Assembly: GCA_965214945.1 (NCBI GenBank)
Contig: OZ244029.1
Coordinates: 3,038,001-3,102,000 of the forward strand
Source: JAAXHB01 sp965214945
GTDB lineage: Bacteria; Actinomycetota; Acidimicrobiia; Acidimicrobiales; Aldehydirespiratoraceae
Length of the DNA: 64,000 bases
Reading direction: 5' to 3'
Shown here: positions 1-8,615 of the stretch, in pieces
Position numbering within the stretch: the stretch's first letter is position 1
Layout of the letters: every line of letters begins with the position of its first letter
Program-made: the position numbers and the translations under genes
The notes under the pieces: model-generated
What the model was told of the DNA's origin: nothing
Database searches by the model: none
The model's input: the letters and a program-made list of their open reading frames with translations, nothing else

Positions 1-254
1 TAGACGTCGAGATGGTTCACGGTGATCGATCCCTCATAACGGTTGGCCAGAGTGAAGGTGGGACTGGTGACCGGGGTGGTCACGCCGAGCGCAGCGGCAA
101 ATCCCTGCGTGAACGCTGTCTTGCCCGCGCCGAGGTCTCCCACCAGAACGATCACGTCGCCCGTAGCGGCCACACTGGCCACGGCGCCGCCCAAGGCCCG
201 CGTCTCATCGACGCTGGCAGTGCGGCAGCGAATGGCAGCGCGACCGGCGGTCAT
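1..254 (-). CDS. tsaE: TsaE, tRNA threonylcarbamoyladenosine biosynthesis ATPase (3' part cut by window edge)
   Basis: Partial gene reading leftward off the window; about 84 N-terminal residues are visible from an ATG at 254. The P-loop GDLGAGKT followed by AFTQGFAAALGV and TSPTFTLANRYEG is the TsaE/YjeE signature (Walker A plus the ST-rich segment). In this family the protein is the ATPase partner of TsaB/TsaD in making t6A37 on ANN-decoding tRNAs in the cytoplasm. It lies downstream of the P1 peptidase on the same strand, separated by a hairpin. The C-terminal half, including Walker B, is outside the window. Confidence 0.9.
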   Translation of the reverse strand, partial: MTAGRAAIRCRTASVDETRALGGAVASVAATGDVIVLVGDLGAGKTAFTQGFAAALGVTTPVTSPTFTLANRYEGSITVNHLDV

Positions 255-272
255 TGCCGACTTGCGATAGGC

Positions 273-301
273 CTGCCGACTCGGGGTGAGCCAGTCGGCA
301 G
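273..301. terminator. Hairpin between P1 peptidase and tsaE
   Basis: Perfect 9-bp inverted repeat CTGCCGACT / AGTCGGCAG with an 11-nt loop, 27 nt past the P1 peptidase stop and 18 nt before the tsaE start. There is no T-tract, so it could be an actinobacterial-type terminator or an RNA-processing hairpin. TGCCGACT also recurs once more just inside the spacer (255-262). Confidence 0.4.
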
Positions 302-327
302 TGTCATCTCAAGAATCGGTCTCATCC

Positions 328-1353
328 TTAGACAGTACCGACGGCCCGGCCCGCAGCCGTGACCACCGCAGCCACCGTCAGCAGACGGACATCGTCGGGA
401 TCGGCCAGCACTTCGCCTGTGGCCGCCGCCACCACAGCATCGCCGTCGAAGCGGGTGTGAGCAGGCACGAACGCCCTCGCCAGCCCGTCGTGGCCGCCTT
501 GGGACACCCAGAAGCACCCGAGCTTTGTGAGCTTGGCGTTGGTGATCACCGCGCACAGCGTGGTGTTGGTCATCGGATCCTCACTGAGGTAATCACCAGC
601 AGTCGGATCTCCACCGGATTCTTCAGCCGCGGTGCCGTCCTGAGGGTCGTCGACTGGCGCGTTGTCGCTGAGCAGACCGCGGTTCATAGGCCCTGCGCTG
701 AGGGGGCCGCTACGGGCAGGCCAGTCGGCGAACTCCCCGGCGGCGATCCGTGACAGCAGGCTGCCATCGGCGTCCGAGCCGTCGTCAAAGCTCCCGGCGG
801 CGTTGGCGGCGATCACGGCGGTCACCGCGAGTTCGCCCCGCCGGACGGTGGCGATTCCCAGTCCGCCTGCCCGGGCCCGGTCGGCTCCTAGCCATTTCCC
901 CACGGTGGCGCCTGCGCCTGCGCCCACTGCGCCCACCGCGGCATGGCTTGACCGGTTGCTAGCTGCGAGCCGCCCCTCGGCAGGGCCGGGCCGTACCGCG
1001 GGGTCGCCCTCTGCGAGGTCGTACAGCGCCATGGCCACCACGATCGGCACCCGCCCGTGCGCGGTGGGATATCCGCGGCCCTCAGCTTCAAGCACTTCGA
1101 CCACACCATCGGCTGTGGCCAGACCGAAGGCGGAGCCGCCCGTGAGCACTACCGCGTCGATGGTCTGAACCAGCCGCTGCGGGGCGAGCAGCGCGAACTC
1201 GCGGGTGGCCGGCGCTCCGCCCCGTACCTCGCCCGAGGCCACCGCGCCCGGTGGCAGCACTATCACGGTGCAGCCCGTTCGGGCACCTGCATCAGTCCAG
1301 TGCCCGATCTCCACCCCGGCAACGCCCATCTCAGCGTCACGTGGTGATGTCAT
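328..1353 (-). CDS. P1 family (S58/DmpA-like) peptidase
   Basis: 341 residues. The family comprises autoprocessing N-terminal-nucleophile aminopeptidases related to DmpA. Visible hallmarks are VLTGGSAFGLATADGV near residue 70, NAAGSFDDG near 190 and NTTLCAVITNAKLTKL near 260, where the Thr after Asn is the expected cleavage/nucleophile position. A disordered acidic stretch (about 200-255) precedes the nucleophile. The ATG at 1353 was chosen; a second Met (MGVAGVEIGHW) lies 8 codons in and could also be used. A small coupled ORF with the same first residues ends 1 nt upstream (separate entry). The substrate cannot be read from sequence. Confidence 0.85.
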   Translation of the reverse strand: MTSPRDAEMGVAGVEIGHWTDAGARTGCTVIVLPPGAVASGEVRGGAPATREFALLAPQRLVQTIDAVVLTGGSAFGLATADGVVEVLEAEGRGYPTAHGRVPIVVAMALYDLAEGDPAVRPGPAEGRLAASNRSSHAAVGAVGAGAGATVGKWLGADRARAGGLGIATVRRGELAVTAVIAANAAGSFDDGSDADGSLLSRIAAGEFADWPARSGPLSAGPMNRGLLSDNAPVDDPQDGTAAEESGGDPTAGDYLSEDPMTNTTLCAVITNAKLTKLGCFWVSQGGHDGLARAFVPAHTRFDGDAVVAAATGEVLADPDDVRLLTVAAVVTAAGRAVGTV

Positions 1354-1435
1354 GTCAGCGCCTTTGCTGTGCCGCCAAGTCGAGCGGCGCGCTGCTCGCC
1401 ATCTCGGCGTTACGCGGTGATGTCATGTCAGCACC
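1326..1435. repeat. Direct repeat copying the P1 peptidase start (2 x 37 nt)
   Basis: Copies at 1326-1362 and 1399-1435 match at 33 of 37 positions, 73 nt apart, with an unrelated 36-nt spacer. The first copy contains the ATG and first codons of the P1 peptidase; the second contains an ATG in the same context that opens a 23-codon ORF. The shared core on the minus strand is GCTGACATGACATCACC. Confidence 0.85.
1355..1426 (-). CDS. Possible 23-codon leader ORF upstream of P1 peptidase
   Basis: ATG at 1426 to TGA at 1355-1357. Its first residues MTSPRNAEM nearly equal the MTSPRDAEM start of the downstream peptidase, because it lies in the duplicated start region. The stop and the peptidase ATG are arranged TGA-C-ATG, a geometry that would allow translational coupling. 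It may equally be a decayed duplicate with no function. It has no recognisable domain. Confidence 0.3.
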   Translation of the reverse strand: MTSPRNAEMASSAPLDLAAQQRR

Positions 1436-1458
1436 AACGCCGATACCGCCGCGGCCGC

Positions 1459-2223
<765 letters not shown>

Positions 2224-2249
<26 letters not shown>

Positions 2250-2682
2250 ATATCACCTGGTCAAGAAACAGGTACTTGGCAATCCAGACGACGCCGTAAG
2301 CGCTCATGGTGCCGCAGACCACGAACAGAGTCCGCTGCGTGAAACGCTCAACGAGCGCTACCGCCAGCGACGACATTGCCAGCCCCACCAATGCCATCGT
2401 CCAGAACGGCAGCACCTCGCCGCCCAGCCGATGAGACCCGCCTTGCTGCCACACCCAGGCTCGGCTGAGCAGGTAGGCCGGCACGGTAGCCACCGCCCAG
2501 GCCGACAGGTTCGCCGTCACTCCCGGCCAGCCGAGCAGGCTGTGGCACACGGTGAGAATGCTGAGGCCGACCGCTACGTTCACCACCGACACCCCGCAGT
2601 AGCGCAAGGCCTTCGCGCCGTGCTGGTCGCGCAGGCGACGGGCCGCAGACAGCGGCACCGCGACAGAAGATCTAGCCTCCAC
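2224..2682 (-). CDS. GtrA family membrane protein
   Basis: About 152 residues from the GTG at 2682 (VEARSSVAVPL...). Four hydrophobic segments are visible, with the GtrA pattern RYCGVSVVNVAVG in the first and PAYLLSRAWVW after the second. GtrA-family proteins are small inner-membrane proteins thought to assist transfer of lipid-linked sugars across the membrane in polysaccharide, teichoic acid or arabinogalactan assembly. The open frame extends upstream to 2886 but that extension is low-complexity, Cys/Arg-rich and contains intergenic repeats, so the later start is preferred. The stop lies in the triple repeat. Confidence 0.75.
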
Positions 2683-2754
2683 AGATCCGCAGGCTACCCG
2701 GCGGTGCCGATAGCTCTCCTGCCAGATGATCCCGCGGTGACGCCGCGGATGGCC

Positions 2755-2868
2755 GCAGAAGCGGGTGTCTTGGGACCGCAGCCGGCAGCGACCCCACGCG
2801 GATTTGCCGCACATCGCCAACTTTTTGGGGGCAGAAGCGGGTGTCTCGGGACCGCAGCCGGCAGCGAC
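2755..2868. repeat. 38-nt direct repeat in the GtrA-tesB divergent spacer
   Basis: Copies at 2755-2792 and 2831-2868 differ at one position (core GCAGAAGCGGGTGTCT then GGGACCGCAGCCGGCAG), with a 38-nt unrelated spacer; period 76 nt. They lie between the start of GtrA (leftward) and the start of TesB (rightward), so they occupy the shared promoter region. Confidence 0.9.
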
Positions 2869-2884
2869 TGTTGGCTGACGGGGC

Positions 2885-4000
2885 ATGATTGGGGTGATGC
2901 CGACGTCACAGAACCAGACCCCGCGGGGCCAGGCCGCTTCGGGTGAGGTCGCTTCGGGCCGAGCCGCTTCGGATCATTCGGCGCTTGGGCAGACGGCGCT
3001 TGAGAATGTGGTGTCGCTGCTTGATTTGGAGGTCATTGAGGTCAACATCTTCCGAGGCCGCTCGCCTGACGATGACCGGCAGCGGATCTTCGGAGGGCAG
3101 GTGGCCGGTCAGGCGCTGGTGGCTGCGGCGCGGACCGTGGACCATGATGGGCCGCGGCGTGGCGTCCACTCGCTGCACGCCTATTTCCTGCGACCCGGTG
3201 ATCCGAAACGGCCCGTGCTGTATGAGGTTGACCGAATACGCGACGGTCGGTCGTTCACTACCAGGCGGGTTGTGGCCATCCAGCACGGCAGGGCGATATT
3301 CCAGCTCGCGGCGTCGTTTCACGTGGTGGAAGGCGGGTACGAGCACTTCGCTCCCATGCCGGACGTGCCCGATCCGGAGACTCTCCAGACGCGCAGGTGG
3401 CGCGCGTCACGATCAAGTACACTCGGACCGCCGCGGGGTGATGTCAGCGATGCCCTCCTACCGGCTGAGGAAGCGTCTAAGGGGGGTGAGGACACATCTA
3501 AGGGGGGTGGGGCCGCGGCCTGCGGCACCTCGGTGGCACCCAACAGGCGTGAGGCCGCGGCGCGGCCCGACCGGGTTCAGGCACTTGACCTCCGTTACGT
3601 CACCGCCAGCAGTCCGCTGGACCGCACCGGACCGCTCCCTCCCCGTCAGCAGGTCTGGATGAAGGCCAACGGCACGCTGGGGGACGACCCGCTGTTGCAC
3701 CACTGCCTGCTCACTTACGCCAGTGACATGACTCTGCTGGACACGACGCTGCTGCCTCACGGTACGAGTTCCCTGGACTCCGGCATCATGCTGGCGAGCC
3801 TCGACCACGCCATGTGGTTCCACGGGCCGTTCAGGGCCGACGAATGGCTACTGTACGACCAGTACACGCCAGCGGCCGCAGGCGCCCGCGGCCTGGCGAC
3901 GGGCAGGGTCTTCACACACGATGGGCGGCTTGTTGCGTCGGTGGTTCAAGAGGGCCTGATACGCAGGATCAGCCCACGTCAAGACAGGAAAACGCCATGA
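2885..4000 (+). CDS. tesB: Acyl-CoA thioesterase II (TesB) with interdomain insertion
   Basis: 371 residues against roughly 285 usual for TesB. It hydrolyses acyl-CoA to free acid and CoA. The double-hotdog fold is recognisable: RIFGGQVAGQALVAA and HSLHAYFLRPG in the first half, and YASDMTLLDTTLLPHG, LASLDHAMWFH and VQEGLIR in the second. The catalytic Asp (281) and Gln (355) are present, and the usual Thr is Ser305. Extra length comes from a Ser/Ala-rich N-terminus and a hydrophilic linker at about 172-228 with a repeated SKGG unit. ATG at 2885 or 2897 may be the start. It overlaps the next gene by ATGA and heads a four-gene rightward group with acetoacetyl-CoA synthetase, pointing to acyl-CoA or ketone-body turnover. 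Confidence 0.85.
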   Translation: MIGVMPTSQNQTPRGQAASGEVASGRAASDHSALGQTALENVVSLLDLEVIEVNIFRGRSPDDDRQRIFGGQVAGQALVAAARTVDHDGPRRGVHSLHAYFLRPGDPKRPVLYEVDRIRDGRSFTTRRVVAIQHGRAIFQLAASFHVVEGGYEHFAPMPDVPDPETLQTRRWRASRSSTLGPPRGDVSDALLPAEEASKGGEDTSKGGGAAACGTSVAPNRREAAARPDRVQALDLRYVTASSPLDRTGPLPPRQQVWMKANGTLGDDPLLHHCLLTYASDMTLLDTTLLPHGTSSLDSGIMLASLDHAMWFHGPFRADEWLLYDQYTPAAAGARGLATGRVFTHDGRLVASVVQEGLIRRISPRQDRKTP

Positions 4001-4527
4001 CACCGAAGGGGCGCAAACCGACTGACAGCGGTCCCGAGACCAGCGCCGGCAGCGCTACGGCCGATGTCGAGATCATCGAATGCCAGGCCGTCACCGACGA
4101 CCTGGAGGCGGCTATGCGCAGGCTGATCGGCCAGCTCTCGTCGTCGAGTCCACCGCCGACAAGGGCCGAGCTATCTGAGGTCATCGCGTCTGAGGCGACG
4201 ACCTTGTTCCTAGCCTGCCAGCGTTCACGGGAGATCTCGGAGCAGCCGCGGAAGTCCGGCGCTGAGGTAGTAGGCGCGCTCACGCTTGTGGTCTTTCGGA
4301 TACCGACCGGCGTGCGCGCCCGCATCGAGGACGTCGTGGTGGACGAGTCGGCGCGGGGCCGGCGCATAGGCGAGCAGCTGAGCCTCGCGGCGCTTCAAAA
4401 GGCCCGTGATCTGGGGGCGCTGAATGCGGACCTCACGTCGCGCCCGAGCCGTGTGGCCGCCAACCGGCTGTACAGGCGCATGGGCTTCAAACTGCGCGAG
4501 TCAAACGTCTACCGTCTCAAGCTGTGA
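3997..4527 (+). CDS. GNAT family N-acetyltransferase
   Basis: 176 residues. EDVVVDESARGRRIGEQLSLAALQKARDLG (about 106-135) is the GNAT motif A with the R/Q-x-x-G-x-G/A-type pyrophosphate loop as RGRRIG; the C-terminal NRLYRRMGFKLRESNVYRLKL is the typical motif B ending. It transfers an acyl group from acyl-CoA; the acceptor is unknown. The start ATG overlaps the tesB stop (ATGA) and its stop overlaps the next start (GTGA), so it is translated within the tesB/acetoacetyl-CoA synthetase operon. The first 35 residues are low-complexity. Confidence 0.85.
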   Translation: MTPKGRKPTDSGPETSAGSATADVEIIECQAVTDDLEAAMRRLIGQLSSSSPPPTRAELSEVIASEATTLFLACQRSREISEQPRKSGAEVVGALTLVVFRIPTGVRARIEDVVVDESARGRRIGEQLSLAALQKARDLGALNADLTSRPSRVAANRLYRRMGFKLRESNVYRLKL

Positions 4528-6503
4528 TTCATCAGGCTTTGACACGGCCGGTCGCAGAGCCGACTACGGCCTCGGATCCGATCTGGACGCCTGGTCGGGA
4601 GCGCGTCGCGGCCAGCGCGCTTGAGCGCTTCAAGGTCTGGCTTCGAGAACACCGTGGAGTACGGGTGGACGACTACGCAAGCCTGCACCGCTGGTCGGTT
4701 GAGTGCAGCGACAGGTTCTGGGCCGCTGCGTGGGACTTTTTCGGCGTCAGGGGCGACCGGGGCGAACGCTTGACGGTGGCCGACGAAGGCGCTGGCTCAT
4801 GGCTGTACCGCAACCGGTTCCTGCCCGACGCTCGGCTCAATGTGGCCGAGAACCTGATGGGCAGCCCGTCGGAGGAGACAGCGGTGATCTTCCGTAGCGA
4901 GGACGGAGAGGCGGCCGACATCACCCGCAGCCAGCTGCACCACGCTGTCGGTCGGTGCCAGGCGCTTCTGGCCGACGTGGGAGTCGGCGAGCGCGACCGC
5001 GTGGCGGCTTGGATGCCCAACCGCCCCGAGGCCCTGGTGATCATGCTGGCCGCGACGGGGCTGGGCGCGGTGTTCAGCTCGGCGTCTCCGGATTTCGGCA
5101 CCGTCGGCGTGCTGGACCGCTTCAGCCAGATCTCACCGAAGGTGTTGTTCGCATGCGCTGACTATCCATATAACGGCCGCCGCTACGACTGCCGCGGTCG
5201 CCTAAAGGAGATCACCGCGGCTCTGCCGTCGCTGCAGCGCACCGTGACAGTAGAGCCCGGCTGGCTCGACGGCTTCGGCGCGACACTGCCGGACGAGCGC
5301 TCTTCGCCCGTCGTGTTCCGGCCGCTGCCGTTCGATCACCCCTGGTATGTGCTGTACTCCTCGGGCACGACCGGCCCGCCCAAGTGCATCGTCCACCGGG
5401 CAGGCGGCCTACTGATCAAACACCTGGTGGAGCATCAGCTCCACTGCGACGTGCGGCCCGGCGACAGGGTCTTCTATTTCACCACGACGGGCTGGATGAT
5501 GTGGAACTGGCTGGCCTCGGCGCTCGCCAGCGGCGCTGCCGCGGTGCTTTATGATGGCGCTCCTTCCTGGCCCGACATGAACAGGTTGTTCGACCTGGCG
5601 GATGAGACGCGGATCACGCTGTTCGGCACGTCGGCGAAGTTCATCGACGCCTGCCGGAACGCCGGTGTCCGCCCGGCCGACACCCACAGCCTTGCCTCGC
5701 TGCGCACCGTCACCTCGACTGGCTCCACACTGGTGCCCGAGGGTTTCGATTGGGTGTACCGCAACGTGAAAGCCGACTTACACCTGGCCTCAATATCCGG
5801 CGGAACCGACCTTTGCGGCTGCCTTGTGGCCGGCGACCCCACCGCACCCGTTCGCTGTGGCGAGATCCAGCGCCCCGCCTTGGGGCTGGACATCGACGTG
5901 ACGGACTACACGGGAGCACCGCTGCCGGAAGGCGCGGAGGGTGAACTTGTATGCCGCAACGCGTTCCCGTCGATGCCGTTGCAATTTGAGGGCGACCCCG
6001 GCGACGTCCGATACCGGGCCGCGTACTTCGACCGCATCCCGGGCGTGTGGCATCACGGCGACTTCGCGATGCGCACCCCGGCGGGGGGCTTCGTGATATC
6101 TGGCCGCTCGGACACCACCCTCAACCCGGGCGGTGTGCGGATCGGCACAGCCGAGATTTACCGCCGGGTGGACGCGCTGCCCGAAGTGGACGAGAGCATC
6201 GCGGTGGGACAGCCGCACGGATCAGACACCCGGATCGTGCTGTTTGTGCGCATGGCGGCGGGCTGCGAACTCACCGACGAGCTACGAGACACGATACGCC
6301 GCCGCATCCGCTCCGACTTATCGCCGCGGCATGTACCTGCCGTGATCGCGGCGGTGCCCGACATTCCCCGCACTCGGTCGGGCAAGATGACCGAGGCCGC
6401 GGTGCGGGACGCGATCTGTGGTCGCCCGGTGAACAACACCTCGGCGTTGGCCAACCCCGAGGCTCTGGAGCACTTCCGGGATCGGCGCGAGCTGGCAACA
6501 TAG
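4524..6503 (+). CDS. Acetoacetyl-CoA synthetase (acetoacetate-CoA ligase)
   Basis: 659 residues, the usual length. It is an adenylate-forming enzyme that activates acetoacetate to acetoacetyl-CoA with ATP. The ACS-type N-terminal segment (FFGVRGDR...WLYRNRFLPDARLNVAENLM), the P-loop-like YSSGTTGPPKCIVH (about 275-290), the adenylation motif GEIQRPALGLDIDV, and the C-terminal SGRSDTTLNPGGVRIGTAEIYR with RTRSGKMTE (catalytic Lys) are all present. The W-W-N-W region (GWMMWNWL) is characteristic of the acetoacetyl-CoA/acetyl-CoA synthetase branch. GTG start at 4524 overlaps the preceding stop. Its position with TesB suggests control of the acyl-CoA pool or polyhydroxyalkanoate/ketone metabolism. 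Confidence 0.9.
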   Translation: MIHQALTRPVAEPTTASDPIWTPGRERVAASALERFKVWLREHRGVRVDDYASLHRWSVECSDRFWAAAWDFFGVRGDRGERLTVADEGAGSWLYRNRFLPDARLNVAENLMGSPSEETAVIFRSEDGEAADITRSQLHHAVGRCQALLADVGVGERDRVAAWMPNRPEALVIMLAATGLGAVFSSASPDFGTVGVLDRFSQISPKVLFACADYPYNGRRYDCRGRLKEITAALPSLQRTVTVEPGWLDGFGATLPDERSSPVVFRPLPFDHPWYVLYSSGTTGPPKCIVHRAGGLLIKHLVEHQLHCDVRPGDRVFYFTTTGWMMWNWLASALASGAAAVLYDGAPSWPDMNRLFDLADETRITLFGTSAKFIDACRNAGVRPADTHSLASLRTVTSTGSTLVPEGFDWVYRNVKADLHLASISGGTDLCGCLVAGDPTAPVRCGEIQRPALGLDIDVTDYTGAPLPEGAEGELVCRNAFPSMPLQFEGDPGDVRYRAAYFDRIPGVWHHGDFAMRTPAGGFVISGRSDTTLNPGGVRIGTAEIYRRVDALPEVDESIAVGQPHGSDTRIVLFVRMAAGCELTDELRDTIRRRIRSDLSPRHVPAVIAAVPDIPRTRSGKMTEAAVRDAICGRPVNNTSALANPEALEHFRDRRELAT

Positions 6504-6595
6504 AAACGGGCGCCGGGCGCGGGTGCCAGACGGGATACAAGCAGCGGGCCTTTCGGCGACCGGGCGCACCCGCGCACAGTGCGGCGACTAGCGTG

Positions 6596-7639
6596 ATGGC
6601 CGTGACAGCCGCGCCTGACCCGAGTTCCGAGACGGCGGTGCCGCCTGCACAGACCACAGAGCCAGCCGCGAGGGGGGACACAGCAGTGCAGGCCGGGCCG
6701 TCCGAGGGAGGATGCATCCGCTGGCTGGCACCGAGGCCCCGGCTTCGCCAGCCGACGCTGATCGCCGCCTTCGAAGGCTGGAACGACGCCGGCGACGCCG
6801 CCACTATGGCCGCTCGCCATCTGGCGGAACGCTGGGGCTGCGAGACCGTAGCGGACATCGACCCAGAGCTGTTCTACGACTTCACGTCGACGCGCCCCAC
6901 CGTGAGGCTTGACGACAAGCGCGAGCGCCACCTGAAATGGCCTTCCAATGCAGTGATGGTGGCCGGCCTACCCGAAGCCTCCGGCGATGTCGCGGTGCTG
7001 GTGGGCGTGGAGCCGCAGCTCCGGTGGCGGACTTTTGGCAAGCAGGTCATCTCCATCGCCGAGACGCTTGGTGTGACAAGGGTGGTGACCCTGGGTGCGC
7101 TGCTGGCCGAGGTTCCCCACAGCCGACCGGTACAGGTTTACGGCACAGCCGAAGATCAAGCCCTGCGCAACGAGTTCCGGCTCGCGCAGTCCACCTACGA
7201 GGGCCCCACTGGCATCGTCGGCGTGCTCACGGCGGCCTGCCGAGACGCCGGCTTTCCCACGGTGTCTCTGTGGTCGGCGGTGCCGTCCTACATGCCCGGA
7301 GCGCCGTCTCCGAAAGCCGCTCTGGCCCTGGTTAGGCGGACAGGCACCATCCTGGGGGCGTCAGTGGAGACAGCGGTGCTGAAGCGCGCCGCGGAGGCTT
7401 ACGAACGCCAGATAGCAAAAATCGTCGCCAGCGACCACGAGACGGCCGAGTTCGTGGCGCGCATCGAGCAAGCCTGGGACGCTCGCCAGGAGCGCTTCGC
7501 GCGGCGCACAGCTGACGAGCGCTCGTCCGGGGAGGCCGCCAGCCCCCGGCTCGACTGGCTCGACAAAACCGACGGGCTGGAGGGTGATCCCGCCACCTTG
7601 GTGGCCGAGGTGGAGCAGTTCCTGCGCGACTCAGAGTGA
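6596..7639 (+). CDS. PAC2 family protein
   Basis: 347 residues from ATG at 6596; the frame stays open upstream but that part overlaps the synthetase gene in another frame. The core TLIAAFEGWNDAGDAATMAARHLAERWGCE (about 55-85), the DFTSTRPTV segment and GALLAEVPHSRPVQVYG are the actinobacterial PAC2 (proteasome-assembly-chaperone-2-like) pattern. The C-terminal 80 residues form a charged, probably coiled helix. The function in bacteria is not established; actinobacterial members are often considered in connection with proteasome-like systems. It ends 37 nt before the convergent NUDIX gene. Confidence 0.85.
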   Translation: MAVTAAPDPSSETAVPPAQTTEPAARGDTAVQAGPSEGGCIRWLAPRPRLRQPTLIAAFEGWNDAGDAATMAARHLAERWGCETVADIDPELFYDFTSTRPTVRLDDKRERHLKWPSNAVMVAGLPEASGDVAVLVGVEPQLRWRTFGKQVISIAETLGVTRVVTLGALLAEVPHSRPVQVYGTAEDQALRNEFRLAQSTYEGPTGIVGVLTAACRDAGFPTVSLWSAVPSYMPGAPSPKAALALVRRTGTILGASVETAVLKRAAEAYERQIAKIVASDHETAEFVARIEQAWDARQERFARRTADERSSGEAASPRLDWLDKTDGLEGDPATLVAEVEQFLRDSE

Positions 7640-7675
7640 GCCTGCCAAGCCAGAGCGGGTCCGGCTAGCACCGTC

Positions 7676-8389
7676 TCATAATTCGGTCCCGGCCCGCCAG
7701 GGCATCGGACGGGGACGGTCGAAGAGCACGTCGACACGCTCACCGCGGACAGCTGCGAAGGCGTGGGCGGCCCAGAGATCGGGCCTGGCGGTCGTGGCCG
7801 GCAGCTCGCCCTCGGCGAAGAACCCCGCGTCGGTGCACTCCAGCGGGTGATGTCGAAGCTCGCCGCCGGTCATTTGGCAGTGGAACACCAGCGACACAAG
7901 CGGGATGCGCGTGAAGCCGCGGCGCATGCCGTCGAGCACCGCGATGGGGCGCACAACCTCGCAGTCGATGCCCGTCTCCTCTCGCACTTCCTTAACTGCG
8001 ATCTCCGCGGGGGAATAGCCGACGTCGGCCCAGCCCGTGGGATAGAGCCAGTACCCCGAGTCGGCCCGCTGCACGAGCAGCAGCCGGTTCTCGTCGTCGC
8101 CGACCACCGCTCCCACGGTGATCTTCGGGGTGACGTAGCCCGCCACTCCTGAGCCCACCCGATCGAGCCATTCCTGCATCTGGTGGCCGACGTCCACGCC
8201 GACCGTGCTGTGGGCTCGGATGTCCGCGGCTACGGCCAGCACTTCCTCGAACCGCTCTCGCTCATAGAGGCTCTCCGTGAAACCCAAGCCGGTGCGTGCT
8301 ATGGCCGACAGGCTCTCAGCCCAGCGCAGTACGTCGGCCTCGCTCGCTGGCCTTGGCCCGCCGGCGCGGTGAGACGCCGCACTGGTCAC
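7676..8389 (-). CDS. NUDIX hydrolase with N-terminal NUDIX_N2-type domain
   Basis: 237 residues. An N-terminal helical domain (about 15-80, LSAIARTGLGF...YERERFEEVL) typical of one NUDIX subgroup precedes the catalytic fold. The NUDIX box begins GWADVGYSPAEIAVKE and ends VREETGI; the metal-binding REUxEE core is kept as KEVREE, but the first conserved Glu of the box is Tyr and the Arg is Lys. It probably cleaves a nucleoside-diphosphate-linked substrate; related proteins act on ADP-ribose-like or CDP-alcohol substrates. The start lies in a short direct repeat (8373/8445). Confidence 0.85.
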   Translation of the reverse strand: MTSAASHRAGGPRPASEADVLRWAESLSAIARTGLGFTESLYERERFEEVLAVAADIRAHSTVGVDVGHQMQEWLDRVGSGVAGYVTPKITVGAVVGDDENRLLLVQRADSGYWLYPTGWADVGYSPAEIAVKEVREETGIDCEVVRPIAVLDGMRRGFTRIPLVSLVFHCQMTGGELRHHPLECTDAGFFAEGELPATTARPDLWAAHAFAAVRGERVDVLFDRPRPMPWRAGTEL

Positions 8390-8466
8390 GGCCGACCAGA
8401 ACCCTTCAACCCCGATGGACTGACCCGCCGACCGCCGACCGTACGACGCCGCGCTGTTGACGGCAG
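8373..8466. repeat. Direct repeat copying the NUDIX start region
   Basis: Copies at 8373-8394 and 8445-8466 (core GACGCCGC..CTG) match at 18 of 22 positions, 72 nt apart; the first covers the NUDIX start codon. A third partial match starts at 8488. The rest of the spacer up to the methyltransferase stop at 8616 shows no gene. Confidence 0.55.
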
Positions 8467-8615
8467 CCCGGTGCCTCTCAGGGCTGCGACGCCGCTCAAG
8501 TCAGCACCCTGCGGCCGGCAGACCGCGCCCCGGCCGGGCTTCGGCAACTGTGGGACATCCCTTCATCATCGCGTGCCGGGCACGGTGTCCGCCAGCGATC
8601 CCGCCGGTGAGGCAG

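Noticed and set aside
2683..2886. Upstream extension of GtrA (MPRQPTVAAGC...)
   Set aside because: The extension consists of the intergenic 38-nt repeats read in frame and has no GtrA similarity.
6047..6595. N-terminal extension of the PAC2 gene
   Set aside because: The upstream part overlaps the acetoacetyl-CoA synthetase gene in another frame, is Arg/Gly-rich shadow sequence, and a good ATG lies at 6596 just before PAC2 homology.
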